Position numbers and translations under genes: made by a program. From contig JALQPE010000951.1 in the NCBI GenBank assembly GCA_030407315.1, forward strand, positions 1 through 30,218: a DNA stretch of 30,218 nucleotides, in the 5' to 3' direction. This document shows positions 19,447 through 29,330 of the stretch, one piece after another (positions within the stretch are counted from its first letter, which is position 1; each line of letters opens with the position of its first letter). A model generated the notes under the pieces. It was not told the DNA's origin and did no database searches. It saw only the letters and a program-made list of their open reading frames with translations. Source of the stretch: Asparagopsis taxiformis (lineage: Eukaryota; Rhodophyta; Florideophyceae; Bonnemaisoniales; Bonnemaisoniaceae).

Positions 19447-21432
19447 GCGTGTCCGCTTGTCTTGCAAGTCGGTGTTTTCAATAATTATTCACAAATGAAA
19501 AATGAAAGCAGCAACAATCAGACAGGCTACCAGTTGCAAAACAGGAGCCACTCGGCTGCACGAGACAGAAATAAATAATATCAATGACACAATTTGTCAA
19601 TACGATTGTGTGTATGGAGGAGGGTGCGGTGCACTTTCTATGGCGAAAGACGTCCTCTATCTTTCGATCATTACACTCCTTTCCACTTTTCGTAGTGGAC
19701 TCGTACCACTCCCCCACTTTCTATTTCTGCATACAGCCAAACATCTGCATACGTGTTGCAATCTATGAATGCAACCAGTCACAAGTGTTGTCCTCCACAG
19801 GAGGCCTTGGACAATCGATGGCTATGATTTGTCAATCGAAGATACAAATCTCTCCTTCGACTATGTCCTTCTTCGAATAAGAGCCGCCACTAGCTGCAAC
19901 ACGCGCCGAGTGCAGTTTACCGCTACAAGCACATCCTCTTATGCTCGAGCCTACAATGCAATTTCCATTCAAAACGTTATTGTCTAACGCAAGTTAGTCC
20001 TCAAACGCGACTCAACGATCTTTCCACGTGCCACCTACGCATCATTGGCCGCTCAATGAGAGGAGGATACTCTGCAAGTCTTTGTTGGAGCGGCAACCAT
20101 CGTTAATTCAACTTTGTCCAACTTGGACAACATGTTGTCAACCCATATCGAATAGGAGGCTTAGGATGGACAAGTTGTGACAATTCCAATTTGCATGATA
20201 ATAATACCGTGTACTGACTTAATTACGTCAGGAAGAAGGCGTCCTCGACAATGTTTCCACTGGAAAAATGGTAGCCGATGCGGATCAATTCAATGATGGT
20301 CGTAAATCGTACAACGATAATATACGATTGCTTCATACATTTTCATTCATCACCTTCTCATCATTGGATCTCACCATCAGCTGCCATCGAGCGCTGTGGC
20401 CTTACACGCTTGCTTCTAGGGTATTGGAATTGTAGTGGCGTTAGAGCAACGGCTGTATTCTGTGATGGCACGAAAAAAAATGTATGACGAAAACGACCAA
20501 GCACGTGAATGGCACGAACAATTGGGAAAGAATTTCAGAAAATTTAGTGATTTCACGAACATTGCAGAACACCATTCGTGTCCAACGAACAAGAGCAGAG
20601 CCAGCATGAGTGAGATGTATATGGTACATTTCGTCTTTAGATGCAAGTATAAATTTACATTGGGCACCCATGACAACAACGTATCTGCCGCTGCGCCCCT
20701 TTCTTAGAAATCGAAAATCGATACACCTTATTCTTCTGCATAAGGTCAACAAACCTCTGAAATGTACGATTCAGCAAGCATATCCGTGTTGACAGCATGG
20801 CTCGATGGAACTGCCTAGCGTACATAAATTACATGTTCTCTAAGCGATGTTGATAAAACTTACATGTGCAGCCGCAAGGATTCAATGCCGTCAACTACAT
20901 ACAACTGCAGAGGCAACGTCCTCGAAGTTCTACTCATTTCCATTTTCTGTCTCACCGAAACATGTAATCCATCGTTGTCATCAACTCCAGCGGCATTTTT
21001 CAATTCCGATATCGATACTGCTATTGTATGCTGCTAGTGGTGAACAATTTCTAAACGCCACAGAAAGTCAATATTTTTTCGGGCTTACGGTGTTGCGAAA
21101 TTCTGCAATACGTGAGGGTGTCGTGGGAGATGGAAGGTGTGAGTTGGACATTGAATATCCGATAAGCACCACAATAGCTGGCGGAGCCATGTCACGAACG
21201 GAAGCCAGGGCCGTTCACTCACAACAATATATGTATGTGCACGAAGATGTAAGGTCGAATGGAGGGCTCCCGTTGGCTAGAATATCTAGATTTTTCTAAA
21301 TTGCTGAATCCACGGAGAATAACTTCACATATTACACAACATTACAGTACCTCAATAGTAATTGTTGCCACTCGTCATCTCTGACGAATAACTTGTACAT
21401 TACACTAGCATTAAAGCTCAGTATTGATATTA
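19447..21432. other. Intergenic stretch before the Copia gag fragment
   Basis: No supportable gene. An ATG-initiated 150-codon frame at 20847-21299 (+) has a hydrophobic patch (FSIPISILLLYAA) but no domain, so I leave it as chance or a doubtful hypothetical. A short inverted repeat, TTGTCCA-ACT-TGGACAA, lies near 20113. The last few hundred bases may contain the 5' LTR of the Copia fragment, but its edges cannot be found without the partner copy. Confidence 0.4.
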
Positions 21433-23166
21433 ATGGACACGCCGACGATCAACGCGGTGACAATAAACGACATGAGACGATTATCTCCACAGGATATCGG
21501 TCCAGACGCTACCAAGAATCCCACCGCTCCCTCCCGGCGACGCATCCTCCCGCCCACCATCCCCACGGCGACGCATTCTCCCGCCCAACTCCGTGCCCTA
21601 CTATCCAAGTTCCAGTCCAACAATGCCATTCCGTCATCAGACATGTCAGTCACTCCCCACTCACACACCCACGCCACCCGGCTACCCGCTAATGGAAATT
21701 CCAACCCTGCACCTTTCCAACTACATCCCATGGCGATTGTATATCGAGCACTTCGCGCGCGCTCAAAATGTCTCATACTACCTCCATCACGCAATACCGG
21801 AGACAGAATCCCAAGCAGACCTCGAAAAACATACAGCAGGAAATTCTCAAGCACAATTGCTCGTACTCATGACACTCTCACCGGAAATAACCGAGTAATT
21901 CACTGACATAGACCTCGCGGGACCTGTGCACCTCTTGTTCGACCGCATTAGCATCAAATTAACCGACAAACACCCTGAACACTCCTCTTCAAACCTTCGC
22001 CGCAAAGCACAACAGATCAAATGGTCCTCAAGCATGACTGTTAATGATTATCATGCACAACAAGAAAACGTCTGTTTGTTAATGATCCGATCAAATTCTC
22101 CGGAAATCGCCAGTGAGCAAACCACGATAAGGTTTATCCTCGAAGGCCTCGAAAACCACCCCGATTGGACAACCTTCAACCAGATCATATGAAATTATTC
22201 GGACCGCAATCCCTCCCACTCTCTGAAGATTTCTCAACTAGTCACAATGATGACTAAAAATGACGAGATAACCAAACAATCTAATCGCCCGAAGCCTGCA
22301 AAAAAAGATCGGCTACAGGAAGCCATGTCAAACGGACATTCCGCAACTGGGAACTGTTCAAACCCAGCACACCTTTTCACAATTACACCTTCCGCCCGCA
22401 CCGGTACCATGCGCAAAACCAATCGACACCACCGCCAGGTCACCAAGGAATGTGGTGCTCGTTCCACGGTTCGCCTACGCATTGGAAGAAACATTGTAGA
22501 GCTCGCCAAATTCACCTCACACGCAAAGACAGGCCATACAAGCCCGAAAAGCGATCTGCATTTGAAACCTCCCATCAGCCGCCGCCACCACACTTACAAG
22601 TACCGGAAAATGCCTCCTCAGCTGACTCTGACACCGACACGTCAGACTTCATAAGTGAACTCGCTTCCAAACACTTCATCCTGGACTTCGGTGCTAACCC
22701 ATCGTACATTACATCAACCGTACCAGGAATGAAAAAGGGCAACCATACCACAGTCATCGCCGATGGTACCCACACATCCATTACACACTGTGATAAACTT
22801 TCTATCCCCCTCTCTAAATCACATTCTCTCCCACCACAAATGGTCTCGGTAGCTCCAAAACTCCATAAAAACATCCTGTTCGTTGGACAAATCACAAAAA
22901 CCCATGATGTAGTCTTCCAATCTAAGAGAGCTTTCATAACCAAGAAAGGAAAAGCACCTTCCCCGAAAAAGACCATTGCGATCGTCCCTCGTAAGAAGAA
23001 CGCTCTATACGAATTTGTAGGACTTATTTCTCGCTGCGAAGCGATAGAATTCTCCGGAAACGGAGTAGCGCAAGCGAAAACGAGGAAAGCCCCGATCCAG
23101 CGAGTACGCTTTAGAAATGATCTCCAATCGGCGGTGATCAGTCGGATTCCGAAAGGAGGAAAATGA
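21433..23166 (+). pseudogene. Truncated Ty1/Copia gag and protease, multiple frameshifts
   Basis: The ATG at 21433 begins a gag N-terminus (MDTPTINAVTINDMRRL). A frameshift near 21650 moves to the frame with the gag core (LSNYIPWRLYIEHFARAQN, QLLVLMTLSPEI), which has an in-frame TAA at 21896 and TGA at 22190. Another shift near 22370 leads to an uninterrupted final frame of 238 residues: a CHHC zinc knuckle (CSFHGSPTHWKKHC, 22456-22497), then an aspartic protease region (HFILDFGANPS, ADGT, NILFVGQITK). The active-site triad reads DFGA (Asp at 22684) instead of DSGA or DTGA. Integrase, RT and RNase H are missing after the stop at 23164-23166. It is a different, more decayed Copia family from the one at 6088-8788. 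Confidence 0.8.
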
Positions 23167-23634
23167 GTAATAATCGAGGATCGAGTCCTGCAACGGCCTT
23201 CGACTAAGAAATCGGTAGAGTGGTAGAGCGGGTCTTTAACGAGATTCCTCCGACCAGGAGTATTTCAGTCTGCCGTCCCCAACCTTCTTAAAGGTTAGCT
23301 GGGCTCGCGAATCCTCCGAACGGAGTATCTCCTTGTGCGAGTCGGACTGGATGGGGTGCGCGACTGCCAGCACCGGATCTGGTCTTACTACCTCGCGGTA
23401 GGAGTCTCCTGCACAGCCGTGACTCGGCGTCACGGCGCGTCGCGGTGTGTTGTGCGGTTCACGCGCGACGGAACACGATTGGGAATCGTAGATCTACTCT
23501 CGCGAGAGAGGTTGCGCGCTGAAGAGCGGTTGTAAGGCGCTTTCCAGGCGAATATGATGTAGTCCACAATAGTGCTGACTTTATTGTATCCGTTGCGGTG
23601 AGTCACCGTACTAAATACGTTAAAGTCGGATCTC
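23167..23634. other. Junction region between Copia fragment and hairpin cluster
   Basis: No supportable gene on either strand. The minus strand has an AATAAA-containing CAATAAAGTC (about 23578-23586), so part of this could be a minus-oriented LTR, but neither edge nor partner is found. Confidence 0.35.
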
Positions 23635-23703
23635 GGTTGGCCAGGACCGATGGTTCCGGCCAACCAGTGGGGTGGACCTTGTGGTCCCTACAAATTCCCC
23701 ACT
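23635..23703. repeat. Two adjacent perfect hairpins
   Basis: Hairpin 1 pairs GGTTGGCC (23635-23642) with GGCCAACC (23658-23665). Hairpin 2 starts at the next base and pairs AGTGGGG (23666-23672) with CCCCACT (23697-23703), with a nested stem GGACC (23674-23678)/GGTCC (23683-23687). They could form a cruciform pair or folded RNA. Confidence 0.75.
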
Positions 23704-23785
23704 ACACTGACACTTTTCGTGTACTTCTGCTACAGTAAACTAATATTGACACTATAGCTAACAGTGTCGCTACTAGTGTAGAATG

Positions 23786-23811
23786 ACGTGTACGCGCGCC
23801 GGCGTACACGT
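23786..23811. repeat. Perfect 10-bp inverted repeat
   Basis: ACGTGTACGC pairs with GCGTACACGT around a six-base GC loop. A smaller stem (GACACT...AGTGTC) lies just upstream at about 23747-23767. Together with the two hairpins to the left, this makes a structured block before the pseudogene. Confidence 0.75.
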
Positions 23812-24069
23812 GTGGAAAGGCTTGCGTCCTTGCTGTCGCCCCACGCTACTACATGTGTCCGAGAATTCAAGTTACGATGCACCCGTTACCTTTGTTCCCG
23901 ACCCTTCAGCCACCTCCGTACGCGCTCGCGACCGCTCAGCGATCCACCCCCAGCTCCTTAGCTGTTTTTGATGCAATTAATTTGCATGCGCGCCCCCCTG
24001 CAGAAGCGCAGTGTCCCACATTCTCCCCTTCTTAACTGCCAAGCTCCTGCGCAGGCGCAGTGTTTCTCC

Positions 24070-27000
24070 ATGTCACCTCCCCCAAATCCTCCTTTCTTAC
24101 CCCCTTCCACTTCGTACTCCCATCATCCTTACGACCAGCAGGCGGAAGAAGCGACCACTTGGGGCGCCATGAGCTCACCACGCCACACCAACATGGTGAT
24201 AATTCGCGGCCCCAAACCGGTTCCAGCGGCGGCATCGGTCCCGCGGAGCATCCTTTCGTTGCGCCTACCCCACGCACAGACCCCGGCTATTCAGCCGTAA
24301 TGGAAGTCCTTGCCAGTGGCGGTGGGGATCCAAAAGATTCTCACCCGGGCGGAAATCCGTCTTCGTCACGTCCTCAAGTCTCTGATCCTCTCGCGGCTTA
24401 CCAGCCGGATCGTTTCAGCAGGTCTGCGGGGGCGTAGCCGCCCATCAATCCCACCTTCGGTCCCAGCTCCGGGGATGGCTAGTGCGTCCTCACATGCGGT
24501 TACGCAGCAACATCCTAGTAACTCGGGCGAGCGGGGTCGGGGTTCCCAAGGCGAAAAAGGAGACTCTGCGGCGACGCAGCGACGGGTGCGCGAAATTATG
24601 TCAATGATTGACAATTTACCGCCGGACGCTCGCGCGGCGGCGCAAACCCACTTGCGGGGTTCTTCCTGCCAGGGAGGGGCAGTGGCCAACGACAGCGGCC
24701 TTGTTGACCCGTACGCCAAGGCGCCTGTGCGGAATAATTGACCGAAACCCTCGCCTGAAGAGCGTCGTGACCGCGAGATTCGAGAGTGGATGCATAGCAT
24801 CGACACCGAGGTGTTTCCGCGTGACCGCGATGCGTTTGGCCAGCTTCTTCGGAATTCACCGGGTTACCGCGGGTACGCGGAGCATATGGGTTTGAGCCCC
24901 AAACGCGCGATACTCAATCGGTTTAGAGCCATACGGGACACGAATGGTCCCCGCGATGTTGATACCTGCGTGCGCAAACGGATGGAACACGGCACCTGCC
25001 GTATCCCCATCCCTTACTACTTTCCAGTAGACTTGTACCACCTCTGCGAAGAGGAAGACGAAGTGATGGTCCGGGCTATCGCCCGCCTCGTCGTCCTCAG
25101 CGGGTACCACGCCCTCGTGGATGACTACAGCGATGTAGATGCTCGGTTGCTTCCCCGGGATCTGAAGGTGTTCCCTCCCCGGTGGACGCGTGGTCGCTGG
25201 ACGCGCGAGTGGCGAATGGAGCTGCGACGCTCGTTTTACGGGAGCAATAACACTCCACACCGGCTTCTTAGCCGCGAGGCTCGCGTCATTGTCACGTTCA
25301 AGGACGTTGAGTACAACAACATGCCCCGCCGTTTGCGTACCGAACATTAAGTTCCGCTTCCTGCGTGGATGAGCACACCCATATTCGAGTGCGCCTTCCC
25401 GATGCCGGAGGTGTACCGCTACGCATGGTCCCACATTTTGGGCCGCAACAGCGAAGTGCTTTGCAGTGTGCTCGACAAGATGGCACACACCGAATGGGTT
25501 TGTTACTATGCTGCCTCCTGGCTGGAGTTAATCGTCACGCAGAATCGCTTGCACGAACTGCCCAATCGGGTGTTCACCGACATCAAGCGTCTCGGTGTCG
25601 AGCCTGTACTGCGTCCAAGCGGCCTCCGACGGGAGCTTGAATTCTTTGAGATATCGCCTCGCGCATTGGCTCATCTATACGACGTACATGAACGTACTGA
25701 TTGGGGTACAATACCCCTTATCCCTACGCCTGGGGCGGCCTACGAACCCACCCGCCGCACATCGAAGTGGGTGCCACTCAATCCAAGCACCCTAGAGATA
25801 GACCTATCTTCTCCGCTCTTTGGCGTAACCTTGGATTTAGCCATCCCCTTGTCGGTCATTATGGGGACGGCCATATCGGCACATGTTGACCGGTGGAAGG
25901 CCGCCCGGCTTGAATCCGTTACCTTGCGTACTCTTATCCAGGAGGGGCTGTCGAGTACCACTCCTAGTGTCCCCCCTGGTGACCCCGGCGCTGGCTCATC
26001 TTCCGCTGTGACGGCGGCACCGGCGTCTCACACTACTGCGGATGCGCAGTCTCCAGGGGAACTGCGCAAACTCCTCAACGAGATGGGAAATGAGCTCAAC
26101 GCGGAGCGGGTTCGTGCAGACAAGTGGCACGCCGAAGCTCGGAGCCTGACCAGCCAGCTAGAGAAGCGGGATAGAACAGTAGAAATACTGGAGTCGGTAC
26201 GAAGGGAACTCACTGAGAGCCAGAGCGCTCTCGTCCAAGAGAAGGAGACAAGTCGTGTTGCTCACGAGAGGGCGTTGGCAGAGCTGCGGGATGCGCAGGC
26301 ACCTATCATCGCCACTCGCGATAATTAAAAGAATAACTTGGTGAATCAAGGGCCGTTGATACTCGCCGCTATACGTCAACTGGCGACTACTCATTCCCAA
26401 GTACAGGGGATGTGCGAATCTGCCGTGGCCGGGATGATGGAGTTGGATGGCGTGCGCCTTCATGGAGAGGCTCAGGCACTAGCAGATGTTACGCCGACCG
26501 GCGGGGAGCCCACATTTCATCTCACTACGGGAGTGGGGCATGCAGCTGGGCCGAGCACTCCGTCGCCAGCTCGTATGCCTCCTTCGTCCAGCGCAGCCGC
26601 TGTCACTCCCTTGATCATGCCGCCCCCACCAGCCGAACGTCCTAATCCGGTGCCCTCGCGGCCACCACCTGCGGCTGGGGGAGGGGCGACTGCTACTCCG
26701 AGGGAGACACAATTATCGGATAAAATCTCTATCGTCCACCCGGTTGCCGGTCCCACGCCCACGGTGACGGCTACCGTCGTCGCAACAACCCAGGAGTGGA
26801 CCCGACACCACGTGCTTCAGCAACGAAGAATGCTTCAGCGGGTGCATCTTCTGGCACCGCGCGGGGTAGTGCGACGAGGGGCCCCCAAGGTTCGGTAGCG
26901 GGGTCGCAGGGCTCCTCGGCTTCCCGGGCTGCCACCAATAATACTCCTGTGGCGGTGAACAACGGGTCTGAGACTGCGGGACGTAGGGTTGGAGCGCGAA

Positions 27001-27167
27001 CTCGCGGGGGTGCGTCGATCCCACCGGCGGGTGCGGCTCGTAGGCCTCGTGTCCGCAAGCGCTTGCGTGAGTCTTCCGATGAGGAAGAAGCCCTTCCGCC
27101 TCCGGCAGTAGCTCCGCGTAGCACGCGTGGGGCTCGTAGTACTCGCGCACGTCGCTCGGCTAAGTAG
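24070..27167 (+). pseudogene. Decayed relative of the chromovirus antisense ORF protein
   Basis: An ATG at 24070 (MSPPPNPPFLPPS) starts a Pro/Ser-rich N-terminus that shifts frame near 24200 and back near 24437. One frame then runs to about 26890 with stops at 24739, 25348 and 26326. A final shift near 26800-26890 gives the basic C-terminus (RKRLRESSDEEE, then RSTRGARSTRARRSAK) ending at 27167. The order matches the 1018-codon ORF: low-complexity head, LVDPYAKAP motif (compare LVDPYQKPAP there), a globular part rich in Tyr, Trp and Arg, and a coiled coil at about 26050-26300 (ELRKLLNEMGNELNAERV onward). A Pro-rich basic tail follows. Total length is about 3.1 kb against 3.06 kb. Homology is inferred from these features and is not proven. 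Function is unknown. Confidence 0.65.
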
Positions 27168-27217
27168 CTAGTTGTCAGCTCTTAGTCTTTTACCCTGATA
27201 GTCATCCGCAACCTCTC

Positions 27218-27223
27218 AATAAA
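27218..27223 (+). terminator. Poly(A) signal after the pseudogene
   Basis: AATAAA lies about 50 bases past the pseudogene stop and is followed by a GT/T-rich stretch (ATGTGTTTTGTC), a good eukaryotic cleavage context. It suggests the ancestral ORF had its own transcript. Confidence 0.55.
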
Positions 27224-27359
27224 TGTGTTTTGTCAAAACAACATGTCGTTGGGGGTAGTTAATGTCTCCCCCTTTCTGTAGTCACAGTCTAGCAAATAGC
27301 CAGTTGGAAACCGGCAGGATGAGCCGCAAGGAATACGGGTGCAGTAGAGAGTTAGCCAC
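27224..27359. other. Short spacer before the tandem array
   Basis: No gene or repeat is clear. It leads directly into the first degenerate array unit. Confidence 0.4.
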
Positions 27360-28557
27360 GTCCAGTTTTGTATTTACACGACCAGACGAGAATTTGCATT
27401 AGCGGCTTTGTATTCCTGCGATAGCAGTCCTGAATGACGGTGAATATGACTCTGTTCTTAGTTCTTGAGTCGGGGTAACAGAGGGCACCCGACGCAAAAA
27501 GAGCATTTAGGCGCAGGGGGTGACATGAGTCGAATTCCAGATTAACATCGGTGGCAGCTGGATGCCACTCAGGGCTACACTGTCCTTCATCTTTTTGTAG
27601 AAACAGTGGTAATAGGCCCAGGACGAGGCCCTTGTTCCGACTTAACAGTCGTATGGACGTCATACACTTTACGTGCAGACCAGTTGACGACTTAGGCGTG
27701 TCGCGATTTGGTCTGTTACAAAGCGCTTAAACGTGCTGTGAGGTCGCACTGTTAGCCGAATTCCTGCGGAAGCAGTGAAAAAGGGCCTAAGGCACGGTGC
27801 CGAACTCGACCTGCAAGTCGTATTGGCGCCTAGCAACCGGAATAAAAATCGTCCTTCGACTTAGTCGTGGTGCGTTCATCCCGTTTTGTCGAAACCTCAA
27901 ATGCACTTGGTGAGGGCACCGTTGACCAAATTCCTGCGGAAGCAGTGAAAAGTAGCCTAAGGCACGGTGCCGAACCTGATCAGCGAGTCGAATTCACGCC
28001 TCCGGCCGGAGTAAAAAACCACCCTTCTACTAAGTCGTGGGGGGTTCATCCCGTTTTGCTGCGTCTCAAATGCAGTTTGTGATGGTATCTTCGACCATCT
28101 TTCTGCAGAAGCAGTGAAAAAGGGGTTAATGAACAGTGCCGGACCCGGCCAGCGTGTCGTATCCGCGCTTATTAGCCGACGTAAAAACCACCGTTCGACT
28201 TAGTCGTTGTGATGCAATTTATGTTGCAAGTGCGCGCGCGGGTCGGAGCGATGCGTCGCGTTGAGTCCGCGTGCATCCGCGTTTAGTTAGTTAGTAAGCG
28301 AGCGTACGCGTGGCGATAAAATTACGTGTCACGGCGTGCCTGCGCGAACGCGTGCGATTGCGAACCCGGCGCCACGTGTAGCGCCTTCCGCGAATTCCCC
28401 TTTATTTCCCCTTTTTGGGTTTTTTATGACGAAAGTCTTTTTCCCAAATATTTCCTTTTTTTGTTGCGTGCGAGCGAGCGGCCGCCGGCCGGCCGCGCAA
28501 GGACAACCTGTCCCTAGTAGTTAGCTACTAATGGTCGTTCCCGCTTCGCACCTTACC

Positions 28558-28563
28558 AATAAA
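28558..28563 (+). terminator. Poly(A) signal within the solo LTR
   Basis: AATAAA in CCAATAAACAG marks the probable R region of the LTR and supports its plus orientation. Confidence 0.5.
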
Positions 28564-28790
28564 CAGCCTGCATCTTCGCAGCTACGAGTAAGCGTTTAGC
28601 GATCGCGAGGGGACCGATTGCGTTGAAACGTTGCGTGCGGGTTGCTCACGATCGCCGACGTTCGCGTGCGCGCTGCGCGTAAACCGATCGTCGAACTGCG
28701 TCGCACCGCGATAGCGCGCGTTGCGTTGCACGCCACCAGGCCAGGGATTTACGACCCCTGTGTGGATCGCGTTGTACTCGAGTTTACTCG

Positions 28791-28811
28791 GTGATCTCAC
28801 CCTGAGATCAC
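28791..28811. repeat. Perfect 9-bp hairpin in the solo LTR
   Basis: GTGATCTCA and TGAGATCAC are separated by CCC. It lies downstream of the poly(A) signal, hence in the presumed U5. Confidence 0.7.
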
Positions 28812-29330
28812 GGCTTGCGCCGGCCCGCGAATCCCGTGTTGCGATCGTTCCCTACGCGTTCCGCCGTTGTACCACCCGTTCGCCAGCGCGACCGAGCGAC
28901 GCGCGAACGCAAGTTCAACCAGCGCGTTACGGTTCACCTCGCCCTGACACGGCTGCAATTCTAGAACTCTCTTAGCGATCGCCACCCCGGCTGGTCCTAC
29001 AGTCGTGTGGATGTTATCTCGTTTGCCGCACTTCAAACGCACCTTCTCCGGCGCCTTGGGTCGAATTACTGCGGAGCAGCGGAAATGAGCCCTAAAGTGT
29101 GGTGCCCGAATCGACCCGCAAGTCAAATTCGCGCTTAACGGCCGTAGTAAAAACCACCTTTCGACTTAGGCGTGGGACGTCGTCTTGTTTAGATGCCCAC
29201 CTGGAGTGGTAATTTTCCCCTGAATTTGACTTAGCCAAATTTTTGCAAACCGTAGATTTTGCCCGTATCTATACCTAGCAACCGTAGTCACTTCGCGCAA
29301 CTTGAAATGCCAGGTACGCCATGCGTAGCC

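Larger units (their letters stand above)
28208..29001 (+). mobile_element. Solo LTR, 794 bp, with 5-bp target-site duplication
   Basis: It begins TGTGATGC and ends CCTACA (TGT...ACA), and is flanked by GTCGT on both sides (28203-28207 and 29002-29006). It interrupts one tandem unit; removing it and one GTCGT restores a 167-bp unit. Inside are a TATA-like ATAAAAT (about 28315), AATAAA (28558-28563), a CpG-rich body and a perfect hairpin (28791-28811). The orientation is set by AATAAA and TATA. No internal element sequence remains, so it is a recombination product of a full LTR element unrelated by eye to the other LTRs here. Confidence 0.85.
27360..29330. repeat. Degenerate tandem array, unit about 169 bp
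   Basis: Anchor sequence TTCCTGCGGAAGCAGTG recurs in recognisable form at about 27413, 27592, 27761, 27931, 28100, 29066 and, very worn, 29240. Spacings are 179, 169, 170, 169, then (after subtracting the inserted LTR and its duplication) 167, then 174. Units at 27761 and 27931 are the clearest. They carry odd palindromes GGCAC-G-GTGCC (27791-27801, 27961-27971) and CGACT-T-AGTCG (27857-27867, also 28196-28206). There are no unique spacers, so it is not CRISPR-like. Tandem arrays of this kind occur between pol and the 3' LTR in some large Gypsy elements. Confidence 0.8.

Noticed and set aside
20847..21299. 150-codon plus-strand frame from an ATG
   Set aside because: There is no domain, codon bias or promoter to separate it from chance in AT-rich DNA.
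23200..23260. tRNA-like string (GGTAGAGTGGTAGAGCGGG)
   Set aside because: It resembles a D arm only; no T arm or acceptor pairing follows.
23985..24002. Minus-strand polypurine tract for the second Gypsy element
   Set aside because: The run of six G is short, and no convincing LTR edge or duplication follows it.
24856..25488. 210-codon minus-strand frame
   Set aside because: It lies opposite the plus-strand pseudogene, which has family-like architecture; the minus frame shows no motif.
27360..29330. CRISPR-like array
   Set aside because: Units of about 169 bp are contiguous and degenerate with no unique spacers, and the genome is eukaryotic.
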